From Lysobacterales bacterium (GTDB lineage Bacteria > Pseudomonadota > Gammaproteobacteria > Xanthomonadales > S139-57), in contig JALWTZ010000059.1 of assembly GCA_026993285.1 (NCBI GenBank), positions 1-8,716 of the forward strand: a stretch of 8,716 bases of DNA. The letters run 5' to 3'. Positions within the stretch are counted from its first letter, which is position 1. The number at the start of each line of letters is the position of its first letter. Positions 1 to 7,202 of the stretch are shown in pieces. Both the position numbers and the translations under genes were made by a program. A model generated the notes under the pieces. That model saw only the letters and a program-made list of their open reading frames with translations, had not been told where the DNA came from and made no database searches.

Positions 1-16
1 TGGATGTAATACCGGA

Positions 17-1009
17 TCAAGTCAGATCCACCAGCGTGCGGCCAAAACTGTTGCCGGCCAGCATGTCCTCGAATACCGCGTCCAGGCCCTCCAGGTTCAC
101 CGTGCGGGTGTGGATCTGGTCCAGATGCGCCGGCTTCCACGGCCCGGCCAGCTTGTCCCACAGCAGGCGGCGCAGTTCCATCGGCGTTCCGCTGGAATTG
201 ATGCCCAGCAGGCTCACGCCGCGAATGATGAAGGGCATGACCGTGGTGTGCAGCTCATGGCTGGCGGTCAGGCCGCAGCTGGCCACACTGCCCCAGGGCT
301 GGATGTGTTTCAGCAGGCCGGCCAGTATCGGGCCACCGCAGTTGTCGATGGCCCCTTGCCAGCCGGTAGTTTCCAGCAGCTTGTAGCCCCAGTCGATGTC
401 CTGCCGGGCCAGGCACTGGCTGGCGCCCAGTTTCTGCAGAAAGTCGAAACGGTCCAGCTTGCCGGTGAGGGCGCTGACGGTATAGCCGGCCTGGCTGAGC
501 AGGTCCACCGCCAGCATGCCCACGCCACCGGTGGCGCCGGTGACCAGCACGCTGCCCTTGTCCGGCTGCAGGCCGTTTTGCTCCATGCGGTAGAGCGAAA
601 GGGCGGCGGTAAATCCGGCGGTGCCGATGATCATGGCTTCTTTCAGGCTCAGGCCATCGGGCAGGGGGATCAGGTTGTCCACCGGCACGCGCTGGTAGGG
701 GCTGTAACCGCCGTCCAGGGTTTCGCTGAGGCCGGAGCCGGTGATCAGTACCGGATCACCCGGCCGGAAATCGGCCACTTCGCTTTCCAGTACTTCACCG
801 GCCAGATCGATGCCGCCGATCAGCGGGAAACGCCGCAGGATGCGCCCCTGGCCACTGCCGGCCAGCGCGTCCTTGTAGTTGACGCTGGAATAGCGCACCC
901 GCACCAGTACCGGATGCGCTCCCAGATCGTCCAGCGTCAGTTCACGCAGGTGGCCGCGCGCGCCTTGTTCGCCTTCTTCCACCCGGTAGGCGGTGAAGCG
1001 CTCACTCAT
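17..1009 (-). CDS. acuI: Acrylyl-CoA reductase (NADPH), AcuI/YhdH family
   Basis: A 330-residue zinc-independent medium-chain dehydrogenase/reductase. Known members reduce acryloyl-CoA to propionyl-CoA with NADPH in the cytosol, which removes a toxic electrophile or feeds propionate metabolism. Visible signs: a GroES-like N-terminal half with SSVNYKDALA (41-50) and FPLIGGIDLAG (61-71), the MIIGTAGFTA block (126-135) typical of YhdH/AcuI, the nucleotide-binding loop VTGATGGVG (156-164), AIDNCGG (220-226), CGLTAS (245-250) and TTVMPFIIRGVSLLGI (255-270). These match E. coli YhdH/AcuI along the whole length, and length is normal for the family. The ATG shares 4 bp (ATGA) with the lpd stop. There is no good ribosome binding site of its own before it, only AAGG about 12 nt away inside lpd, so translation probably depends on coupling to lpd. 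The subfamily is clear; the exact substrate in this organism is inferred. Confidence 0.92.
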   Translation of the reverse strand: MSERFTAYRVEEGEQGARGHLRELTLDDLGAHPVLVRVRYSSVNYKDALAGSGQGRILRRFPLIGGIDLAGEVLESEVADFRPGDPVLITGSGLSETLDGGYSPYQRVPVDNLIPLPDGLSLKEAMIIGTAGFTAALSLYRMEQNGLQPDKGSVLVTGATGGVGMLAVDLLSQAGYTVSALTGKLDRFDFLQKLGASQCLARQDIDWGYKLLETTGWQGAIDNCGGPILAGLLKHIQPWGSVASCGLTASHELHTTVMPFIIRGVSLLGINSSGTPMELRRLLWDKLAGPWKPAHLDQIHTRTVNLEGLDAVFEDMLAGNSFGRTLVDLT

Positions 1010-2436
1010 CGGCGGTTGGCCTTGTGAATGGCGCGGTTGTCCACCGCCAGTGCCGCTTCGTGCATGGCTTCGGACAGGGTGGGGTGGGCGTGCACGATGC
1101 GGGCCAGGTCCTCACTGCTGCCGGCGAATTCCATGGCCACCACCGCTTCGGCGATCAGCTCGGAAGCCTGCGGACCAAAGATATGCACGCCGAGGATACG
1201 GTCGGTTTCCGCGTGGGCCAGCATCTTCACCAGCCCCTGTTGCTCGCCCATGGCCAGGGCACGGCCAGTGGCGGCGAAGGGGAAGCTGCCGGTGCTATAG
1301 GGAATGCCCGCTGCTTTCAGCTCGGCTTCGGTCTTGCCGGCCCAGGCAATTTCCGGATGGGTGTAGATCACCCAGGGAATGTGGTCGAAATCCACATGAG
1401 GCTTTTGCCCGACAATGCGCTCGGCCACGGCAATGCCTTCCTCCGAGGCCTTGTGCGCCAGCATGGGGCCGCGAACCAGGTCGCCTATGGCCCAGACGCC
1501 ATCCACACCCGTGCGGCACAGGTCATCCACCACCACCTGGCCGCGTTCGTTCACTTCCACGCCACAGCCTTCGGCCAAAAGCCCTTCGGAAGCCGGCTTG
1601 CGACCCACGGCCACCAGCAGGTAGTCGAACTTGAACTGTTCGGCCTTGCCGCCCACTTCCACATCCACATTCACGCCACGGCTGTGGGCCTTGGCGGCAG
1701 TGACCTTGGCACCCAGGCGGATGTCCAGGCCCTGTTGCTTGAAAATACGCGCGGCCTGCTTGCGGATGTCGGCATCCGCCGGGGGCAGCAGGGTATCCAT
1801 GGCTTCCAGTATGGTCACTTCCGTGCCCAGGCGGCGCCAGACCGTGCCCATTTCCAGGCCGATGACACCGGCACCGATGATGCCCAGTTTCCTGGGAATC
1901 TTCTCCAGATTGAGGATGTCGGCATTGTCGAGAATGCGCTTGTGATCGAAGGGCAGGAAGGGCAGTTCCACCGGCACGGAACCGGCGGCCAGAATCACCT
2001 GCTTGCAGGCCAGGGTTTCCGCCTTGCCGTCATGCGGGCTGTAACGCACCTGCCCCTGACCCAGCAGCTGGCCAAAGCCGGGCAGGTGGGCAACCTTGTT
2101 GGCCTTGAACAGCTGGGCGATACCGCCGGTCAGCTGGCTGACAATGCCATCCTTGCGCTGCACCATGGTGGCGGCATCCATGCTGGCCTTGCCGACGGTA
2201 ATGCCGTGGGCTTCCAGGTGGGCCAGCTGTTCAAAATGGTGCGAGCTGTCCAGCAGGGCCTTGGAGGGGATGCAACCTACATTCAGGCAGGTTCCGCCCA
2301 GTGCCGGTTTTTTCCCGCTCTTGTCCATGCCGGCGTCGATACAGGCGGTTTTCAGGCCCAGCTGGGCGCAGCGTATGGCCGCCACATAGCCGCCGGGGCC
2401 GCCGCCGATGACAATCACATCATATTCTTGTGCCAT
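1006..2436 (-). CDS. lpdA: Dihydrolipoyl dehydrogenase (E3)
   Basis: A 476-residue FAD flavoprotein that reoxidises the dihydrolipoyl groups of E2 and passes electrons to NAD+. Visible signs: the FAD loop GGGPGG (11-16), redox-active disulfide in GGTCLNVGCIPSKALL (Cys50 and Cys55), NAD-binding GIIGAGVIGLEMG (185-197), second FAD motif AIGDL (316-320), and C-terminal catalytic HPTLSE (His451, Glu456), which completes the active site of the partner subunit in the dimer. The 9-10 residue stretch before the first Cys (DKSGKKPALG) is longer than in E. coli Lpd and resembles the LpdG type of Pseudomonas and mitochondrial E3. It sits 8 nt after sucB and ends overlapping acuI, so it is the E3 of the 2-oxoglutarate complex; sharing with pyruvate dehydrogenase or the glycine cleavage system cannot be excluded. 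All key residues are present. Confidence 0.97.
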   Translation of the reverse strand: MAQEYDVIVIGGGPGGYVAAIRCAQLGLKTACIDAGMDKSGKKPALGGTCLNVGCIPSKALLDSSHHFEQLAHLEAHGITVGKASMDAATMVQRKDGIVSQLTGGIAQLFKANKVAHLPGFGQLLGQGQVRYSPHDGKAETLACKQVILAAGSVPVELPFLPFDHKRILDNADILNLEKIPRKLGIIGAGVIGLEMGTVWRRLGTEVTILEAMDTLLPPADADIRKQAARIFKQQGLDIRLGAKVTAAKAHSRGVNVDVEVGGKAEQFKFDYLLVAVGRKPASEGLLAEGCGVEVNERGQVVVDDLCRTGVDGVWAIGDLVRGPMLAHKASEEGIAVAERIVGQKPHVDFDHIPWVIYTHPEIAWAGKTEAELKAAGIPYSTGSFPFAATGRALAMGEQQGLVKMLAHAETDRILGVHIFGPQASELIAEAVVAMEFAGSSEDLARIVHAHPTLSEAMHEAALAVDNRAIHKANRR

Positions 2437-2441
2437 GGTTT

Positions 2442-2446
2442 ACCTC
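2442..2446 (-). promoter_or_regulatory. Ribosome binding site of lpd
   Basis: On the minus strand GAGGT lies 5 nt before the lpd ATG, and its first two bases are part of the sucB stop codon (TGAGGT). A ribosome finishing sucB would thus stop on the lpd initiation site, suggesting coupled and balanced synthesis of E2 and E3. Confidence 0.75.
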
Positions 2447-3677
2447 ACAGGTTGAGCAGCAGGCGGTGGGGGTCTTCCAGCGCGTTCTTGATTTCCACCA
2501 GAAACAGCACCGCGTCCTTGCCGTCGATGATGCGGTGATCATAGGTCAGGGCGATGTACATCATGGGCCGGGCGACGATTTCGCCGTCCACCACCATGGG
2601 CCGTTCCTTGATGGCATGCATGCCGAGGATGGCGCTTTGCGGCGGGTTGATGATGGGGGTGGAGAACAGGGAGCCAAACACGCCACCGTTGGTGATGGTG
2701 AAGGTGCCGCCCTGCAGGTCTTCCAGCTTGAGGCCACCTTCGCGCGCCTGTTTGGCGTAACTGGCAATCTGCCCTTCGATTTCTGCCAGGGTCATTTCAC
2801 CGGCATTGCGCAGGATGGGCACCACCAGCCCCTTGTCGGTGGCCACGGCAATGCCGATGTCCTGGTAGCCGTGGTAGATGATGTCATCCCCGTCCACCGA
2901 GGCATTGACGATGGGGTGCTTGCGCAGGGCTTCCGCCGCGGCCTTGACGAAAAAGGACATGAAACCCAGCTTGACGCCGTGTTTCTTTTCAAAGGCTTCA
3001 CGGTATTGCTTGCGAATGGCAATGACGGTGCTCAGATCCACCTCGTTGAAGGAGGTGAGCATGACGGTATTGCGCTGGGATTCCTGCAGCCGTTCGGCAA
3101 TGCGCTTGCGCAGGCGGGTCATGGGTACGCGGTCTTCGGGCCTTGCACCGCTGATGGCCACGGTTTCCACTGGCAGATTGCCCGCGGGCGCCGGGCGATC
3201 ACTACCGACACTACCGGTTTCACGTTCCTTGATGGCGTTGAGCACATCTTCCTTGATGATACGCCCGCCACGGCCCGTGCCCTGGATGGTCGCGGGGTCG
3301 ATATCGTTTTCTTCCAGCAGCTTGCGTACCGCGGGGCTGTAATCCCCTGCCGGGGCTTGCGTTGCGGGTTCCGCGGCCGGTGTTTCGGGGGTGCTGGCGG
3401 TTTTTTCGGCAGCCTGGCTGGTTGTACGCTTGCCTTCGGCCTGTTCGTCCAGCACACCCAGTACCTGCCCGCTGGTAACCACATCACCTTCGGCAAAGGC
3501 CTGGGATTGCAGGACCCCATCGGCTGGCGCAGGGACTTCCAGCACCACTTTGTCGGTTTCCAGATCCACCAGATTTTCATCCCGCTGGACAAAATCACCC
3601 GGTTGCTTGTGCCAGGTGGCGACGGTGGCGTCACTGACCGATTCAGGAAGAACCGGAACCTTGATTTCAATGCTCAT
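2445..3677 (-). CDS. sucB: 2-oxoglutarate dehydrogenase E2, dihydrolipoyl succinyltransferase
   Basis: A 410-residue core subunit that moves the succinyl group from E1 to CoA on a swinging lipoyl arm and builds the multimeric scaffold of the complex. Domains in order: one lipoyl domain (about 1-77) with ETDKVVLEVPAPADG, where Lys43 is the expected lipoylated residue; a flexible Ala/Pro/Thr/Glu-rich linker (about 78-111); the peripheral subunit-binding domain (about 112-150, SPAVRKLLEENDIDPATI then GTGRGGRI); and the catalytic acyltransferase domain (about 180-410) with YDHRIIDGKDAV carrying the active-site His381 and Asp385. Length is close to E. coli SucB (405). A single lipoyl domain and the YDHRIIDG form favour succinyl- over acetyltransferase, and the sucA neighbour settles it. 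The ATG is 22 nt after the sucA stop, with a modest GGGAAA 4 nt before it. Confidence 0.97.
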   Translation of the reverse strand: MSIEIKVPVLPESVSDATVATWHKQPGDFVQRDENLVDLETDKVVLEVPAPADGVLQSQAFAEGDVVTSGQVLGVLDEQAEGKRTTSQAAEKTASTPETPAAEPATQAPAGDYSPAVRKLLEENDIDPATIQGTGRGGRIIKEDVLNAIKERETGSVGSDRPAPAGNLPVETVAISGARPEDRVPMTRLRKRIAERLQESQRNTVMLTSFNEVDLSTVIAIRKQYREAFEKKHGVKLGFMSFFVKAAAEALRKHPIVNASVDGDDIIYHGYQDIGIAVATDKGLVVPILRNAGEMTLAEIEGQIASYAKQAREGGLKLEDLQGGTFTITNGGVFGSLFSTPIINPPQSAILGMHAIKERPMVVDGEIVARPMMYIALTYDHRIIDGKDAVLFLVEIKNALEDPHRLLLNL

Positions 3678-3699
3678 CTTGTTTCCCGTGTTGTCAGGT

Positions 3700-6540
3700 T
3701 TAGTTGTTTGCGGTCATGGTGCCGGTACCCAGTGTCAGGGCTTCACGCACCAGTTTTTCCTGTTGTTGCACATGGATGCCGTAGCTGCCTACCGCCGGCG
3801 AGGGAGAACGCCGGCGACCGCAGTACCAGAATTCGGCCCCTTCGGGCTTGATGGCAAACAGGTGGTGTTTGATCTGGTACCAGGCACCCTGGTTGCGGGG
3901 TTCTTCCTGACACCAGGCCATTTCTTTCAGGTTGGGATAGCCGTCCACGATGGATTGCAGTGCCTCTCTGGGGAAAGGGTAGAGCTGTTCCACGCGTACG
4001 ATGGCAATATTTTCCAGGTTATGCTGATGGCGGTACTCCAGCAGATCGTAATAGACCTTGCCGGAGCAGAAGACCACCCGTTCGACTGTCTCCGGTTTCT
4101 GGATGCTCTGGTCGGGGATCACTTCCTGAAAACGCCCATTGGCCAGTTCGTCCAGAGTGGAGATGGCGGATTTGTGCCGCAGCAGGCTCTTGGGGGTGAA
4201 TACGATCAGCGGCTTGCGATAGTTGCGAATGGTTTGCCGGCGCAGCAGGTGGAAGATCTGTGCCGGTGTGGTGGGCATGCACACCTGCATGTTGTATTGG
4301 GCGCAGAGTTGCATGTAGCGTTCCACCCGTGCCGAGGAGTGTTCCGGGCCCTGACCTTCGTAGCCATGGGGCAGGAACAGGGTCAGGCCGCACAGGCGGC
4401 CCCACTTGGCTTCGCCGGAACTGATGAACTGGTCGATGACCACCTGGGCGCCATTGGCGAAATCGCCGAACTGGGCTTCCCAGATCACCAGCGTGCGCGG
4501 GTCTGCCGTGGCATAACCGTATTCAAAAGCCATGACCGCTTCTTCCGACAGCAGGGAATTGATGACGGTGAAATGATGCTCGTCGTCTTCCAGTTGTTTC
4601 AGGGGGGTGAAGGTACCGGGAGCATCCTGGTTGTGCAGCACGGCATGGCGGTGAAAGAAAGTACCGCGTTCACTGTCCTGCCCGACCAGCCGGATGGAGT
4701 ATTCATCACGCAACAGCGTGGCATAGGCCAGGGTTTCGGCAAATCCCCAGTCCATGGGGATTTCCCCTTTGGCCATGCGCATCCGGTCCTTGATGATGCG
4801 GGCCACCCGATTGTGCAAGCGGAAATTATCCGGGATTTCGGTCAGTTTCAGCCCCAGTTCCGTACAGGTTTCCACCGGTACGCCGGTATCCACATCCGGG
4901 CCGGGGCCGTCCACATCCTGCAGGTAGGGAGACCAGTCCACTGCCGAACGGGGCTTGGGCGCATCTTCCACGATCTCGGCGACCGTTTTGCCGTCATCCA
5001 GTGATTGCCGGTATTCGGCGACAATACGTTCCTGTTCTTTCAGTGGCACAAGGCCCATGCTGTCCAGGTATTCCCCGTAAATCTGGCGTGGGGTGGGGTG
5101 TTTGCGGATGGCCTGGTACATCATGGGCTGGGTGGCGGCGGGCTCATCGGCCTCGTTGTGACCGTGGCGGCGGTAGCCGATCAGGTCAATGACCACATCC
5201 TTCTTGAAGGTGCGGCGATAATCCGCAGCCAGTTCGGTAACAAATTTGACGGCTTCCGGGTCGTCGGCATTTACATGGAAGATGGGTGCCTGCACCATCT
5301 TGGCCACTTCGGTGCTGTAGAGGGTGGAACGGCTGTCCAACGGGTTGGAAGTGGTGAAACCGATCTGGTTGTTGACGATGATATGCAGGGTGCCGCCAAT
5401 GTGGAAACCGCGTGCCTGCGACATGTTGAACAGTTCCATGACCACGCCCTGGCCGGCAAAGGCGGCATCACCGTGAATGAGCACGGCCATGGTTTCCTTG
5501 CGTTCGTAATCCCTGCGCCGGATGATGCGTGCCTTGGTGGAGCCGGCCACCACCGGGTTGACAATCTCCAGGTGGGACGGGTTGAAGGCCAGGGCTACAT
5601 GGAGATTGCCGCCAGGCGTACGGATATCCGAGGAGAAGCCCATGTGGTATTTCACGTCCCCGGAGTGGGCCGGGTCGTCGACCGACAGGGTCTTGCCTTC
5701 AAATTCATCGAACAACAGCTTGGGGGATTTGCCAAGAATGTTGACCAGTACATTCAAGCGCCCCCGGTGCGCCATGCCCAGCACCAGTTCGCGGATGCCA
5801 TTTTCTCCCTCGTGCTGCAGCAGTTCGTGCAGCAGGGGAATCAGGCTGTCACAGCCTTCCAGGGAAAAGCGTTTCTGCCCCACGTACTTGGTGTGCAGGT
5901 ATTTTTCCAGCCCCTCGGCAGCGGTGAGCCTTTCCAGCAACCGCCTGCGCTGTTCCACCGACAGATTGAAATGGCCGAGGTTGCTTTCAATGCGCTCCTG
6001 AATCCAGCGTTTTTCCTCCGTGTTGGTGATGTGCATGTACTCATAGCCGATATGATGGCAGTAGATGCGTTCCAGGGTCTGGATCAGGGCACGCAGGGTC
6101 ATGCGCTCGGCACCCATGAAACTGCCCACGCTGAATTCCTCATCCATGTCGCTTTCGCTCAGGCCGTGGAATGCCGGATCCAGGTCTTCCGGTCGCCAGG
6201 CTTCATGCAGCTTGAGTGGATCCAGATCCGCTGCCTGATGCCCACGAAAACGATAGCCGTTGATCAGGCGCAGGACAGCGGCCTGTTTTTCGGAAGCGCC
6301 ACAGTCAACGGATTGGCTGCCGACCGTTGCAGGGCGGAGATCGCGGTAGCTTTCCAGAATGCTTGAATGCGGTGGGTGCTGACGGTCCTTTTCATCCGTC
6401 CAGCGTTGGAAAATCTGTTGCCAGGATTCGGAAACTTGATTCGGGGTTTTCAGCCAGGTTTCGTAGAGGGCTTCCACATAATTGGCATTGCTGCCCGAGA
6501 ACGGGGATTGGGCGTACGCTTCTTCCAGCTTTGTGCTCAC
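3700..6540 (-). CDS. sucA: 2-oxoglutarate dehydrogenase E1 (thiamine diphosphate-dependent)
   Basis: E1 decarboxylates 2-oxoglutarate on thiamine diphosphate and succinylates the E2 lipoyl group, the flux-setting step of the complex. I start it at a GTG, giving 946 residues, close to the 933 of E. coli SucA. The protein then begins STKLEEAYAQSPFSGSNANYVEALYETW, typical of the E1o N-terminus that binds E2. The same frame is open upstream to an ATG ending at 6798, but the extra 86 residues resemble nothing in the family, run through the promoter and invade the preceding gene. In the 946-residue numbering: GMAHRGRLNVL (255-265), NPSHLEIVNP (320-329), the thiamine diphosphate/Mg motif HGDAAFAGQG (356-365), NNQIGFTTS (390-398), GYRRHGHNEADEP (455-467), and the C-terminal EEPRNQGAW and SPAVGS. 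No frameshift or missing key residue seen. First gene of the sucA-sucB-lpd-acuI unit. Confidence 0.96.
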   Translation of the reverse strand: MSTKLEEAYAQSPFSGSNANYVEALYETWLKTPNQVSESWQQIFQRWTDEKDRQHPPHSSILESYRDLRPATVGSQSVDCGASEKQAAVLRLINGYRFRGHQAADLDPLKLHEAWRPEDLDPAFHGLSESDMDEEFSVGSFMGAERMTLRALIQTLERIYCHHIGYEYMHITNTEEKRWIQERIESNLGHFNLSVEQRRRLLERLTAAEGLEKYLHTKYVGQKRFSLEGCDSLIPLLHELLQHEGENGIRELVLGMAHRGRLNVLVNILGKSPKLLFDEFEGKTLSVDDPAHSGDVKYHMGFSSDIRTPGGNLHVALAFNPSHLEIVNPVVAGSTKARIIRRRDYERKETMAVLIHGDAAFAGQGVVMELFNMSQARGFHIGGTLHIIVNNQIGFTTSNPLDSRSTLYSTEVAKMVQAPIFHVNADDPEAVKFVTELAADYRRTFKKDVVIDLIGYRRHGHNEADEPAATQPMMYQAIRKHPTPRQIYGEYLDSMGLVPLKEQERIVAEYRQSLDDGKTVAEIVEDAPKPRSAVDWSPYLQDVDGPGPDVDTGVPVETCTELGLKLTEIPDNFRLHNRVARIIKDRMRMAKGEIPMDWGFAETLAYATLLRDEYSIRLVGQDSERGTFFHRHAVLHNQDAPGTFTPLKQLEDDEHHFTVINSLLSEEAVMAFEYGYATADPRTLVIWEAQFGDFANGAQVVIDQFISSGEAKWGRLCGLTLFLPHGYEGQGPEHSSARVERYMQLCAQYNMQVCMPTTPAQIFHLLRRQTIRNYRKPLIVFTPKSLLRHKSAISTLDELANGRFQEVIPDQSIQKPETVERVVFCSGKVYYDLLEYRHQHNLENIAIVRVEQLYPFPREALQSIVDGYPNLKEMAWCQEEPRNQGAWYQIKHHLFAIKPEGAEFWYCGRRRSPSPAVGSYGIHVQQQEKLVREALTLGTGTMTANN

Positions 6541-6547
6541 GGATAGG

Positions 6548-6552
6548 CCTTT
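6548..6552 (-). promoter_or_regulatory. Ribosome binding site that supports the sucA GTG start
   Basis: AAAGG on the minus strand lies 7 nt before the GTG at 6540-6538. It is only a partial anti-16S match, but spacing is good and it supports the GTG rather than the far upstream ATG as the start of sucA. A GTG with a modest site would keep E1 translation below maximum. Confidence 0.5.
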
Positions 6553-6586
6553 GTAAGGGTAATAAACAGAGCTTGCAATTCGGCCG

Positions 6587-6615
6587 ATTATATACCCCTT
6601 TCGGGAGAGCAGAAA
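6587..6615 (-). promoter_or_regulatory. Candidate sigma-70 promoter of the suc operon
   Basis: The minus strand has a perfect -10 box, TATAAT, at 6592-6587. Transcription would start near 6580, leaving a leader of about 40 nt before the sucA GTG. At a 17-bp spacing the -35 position (6615-6610) reads TTTCTG, which keeps only the first two bases of TTGACA, and there is no TGn extension before the -10. A strong -10 with a poor -35 is common for promoters that need an activator or help from upstream DNA. Only the -10 is strong evidence; the start site is inferred. Confidence 0.6.
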
Positions 6616-6618
6616 GGG
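6596..6618. repeat. Perfect 7-bp inverted repeat, operator candidate
   Basis: CCCTTTC at 6596-6602 and GAAAGGG at 6612-6618 form a perfect dyad with a 9-bp gap, so half-site centres are 16 bp apart. One arm lies in the promoter spacer and the other covers the poor -35, three bases from the -10. A dimeric regulator bound here would compete with RNA polymerase. It lies upstream of the inferred transcription start, so it is unlikely to act as an RNA hairpin for sucA, though it could fold in readthrough RNA from upstream. I cannot name the regulator. Confidence 0.4.
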
Positions 6619-6629
6619 ATTGCACACGC

Positions 6630-6645
6630 TTTTTTCCGCCTTTTT
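6630..6645 (-). promoter_or_regulatory. Phased A-tracts upstream of the sucA promoter
   Basis: On the minus strand there are runs of five A (6645-6641) and six A (6635-6630) parted by GGCGG, so their centres are about 10.5 bp apart, one helical turn. They lie about 50-65 bp before the inferred start site in otherwise GC-rich DNA. Such phased tracts bend DNA and can contact the RNA polymerase alpha subunit as an UP element, which would offset the weak -35. Functional role is inferred. Confidence 0.35.
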
Positions 6646-6746
6646 CACGGCTGCTGAAACGGGGGATCCAAAGGGGGAGCCGGCTTGTGGTTTTGTTTGT
6701 ATTTCTGTGGGAGAAAAGCCCCGTATTTTGTTTGGCGACAAGCGGG

Positions 6747-7202
6747 TTAAAGGCTGATTCTGCGCAGCCAGGGGTCTGGCTGGGCGTGTTCCCAGCATTC
6801 ATTGAATCGTTCCTGCCACAGAGTGGCTTCCCGTTCTCCTGCCATGTGCAGTGGTGCGTTTTCATCCTTTTGCAGCAAGAGTCGTTGCTGGTCGGTCAGG
6901 ATGAGCCACAGGGGTTGTACACATCGGTCAGGTGCGCTCAGGCGGGCCTGAATGATACTGGGCAGGCGCTGGATCAATGGAATCAGGCGGTGGCCGTTTC
7001 GGGCAATGATTTCGGTGTTGCGGTTGAGCAGGCGAATCCGGCTGTGCTGGCCACGTGTGGCGATCTGCTGCAGGCTTTCAATGATTGCCGGCTGGTCCAG
7101 CATGCCTGGCAGGAGATCTTCAGCCAGGATGTCCACCTGCCAGCGGGCTTGTTGCAGGCATTGCGCCAGTTGCTGCCGTATTTCGGCAGGAGAGGGATTC
7201 AT
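6747..7202 (-). CDS. Small DUF7931-like protein of unknown function
   Basis: A 151-residue soluble protein with no signal peptide or membrane segment. The pattern VDILAEDLLPGMLDQPAIIESLQQIATRGQ (two blocks within 23-52), then SRIRLLNRNTEII, then GHRLIPLIQRLPS (about 71-83) resembles the DUF7931 family. I recall that family as a C-terminal domain behind a GNAT acetyltransferase in pseudomonads, with a fold suggestive of phospholipase D-like proteins. Here there is no GNAT domain and no HxK catalytic motif, so the domain stands alone and no enzyme activity can be claimed. The C-terminus is Trp-rich (WQERFNECWEHAQPDPWL). The ATG overlaps the roxA stop by 4 bp, with GGGAG 7 nt before it (7214-7210), so it is certainly translated with roxA. 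The family call rests on memory of its pattern; gene reality is firm. Confidence 0.82.
   Translation of the reverse strand: MNPSPAEIRQQLAQCLQQARWQVDILAEDLLPGMLDQPAIIESLQQIATRGQHSRIRLLNRNTEIIARNGHRLIPLIQRLPSIIQARLSAPDRCVQPLWLILTDQQRLLLQKDENAPLHMAGEREATLWQERFNECWEHAQPDPWLRRISL

Larger units (their letters stand above)
6541..6746 (-). other. Intergenic region between the purB-roxA unit and the suc operon
   Basis: The only non-coding gap in the window, 206 bp. It contains the sucA -10 box, dyad, A-tracts and ribosome binding site listed separately. Near the end of the DUF7931-like gene the best hairpin is only a GGGG/CCC stem over a CTTTTCT loop without a following T-run, so I call no terminator. 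An AGCCGGCT palindrome (forward 6678-6685) and a GGATCC lie in the upstream half with no clear role. No small gene or structured RNA is recognisable. Confidence 0.6.

Noticed and set aside
1..30. TGGAT and ATCCA inverted pair at the left edge near the acuI stop
   Set aside because: A 5-bp stem with a 20-nt loop and no T-run; not a terminator, and sequence beyond the edge is not visible.
1024..6366. Long plus-strand open frames of 450-540 codons opposite lpd, sucB and sucA (1024-2538, 2430-3851, 3391-5004, 5005-6366)
   Set aside because: They are antisense to genes with complete family motifs. Their translations are rich in His, Gln, Gly and Val and contain no recognisable domain, as expected from the complement of GC-rich coding DNA; they also overlap one another and cross gene borders.
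6557..6586. Second promoter with TTGCAA and TACAAA at 17-bp spacing just before sucA
   Set aside because: Each box matches only four of six consensus bases, and the implied start would fall at or very near the ribosome binding site; the TATAAT upstream explains the region better.
6696..6746. Possible intrinsic terminator after the DUF7931-like gene
   Set aside because: Only a 3-4 bp GGGG/CCC stem around a CTTTTCT loop and no T-run after it; too weak to call, so readthrough into sucA stays possible.
6392..6865. Minus-strand open frame of 157 codons overlapping the gap and the sucA start
   Set aside because: Out of frame with both real genes, low-complexity translation with no domain; a shadow.
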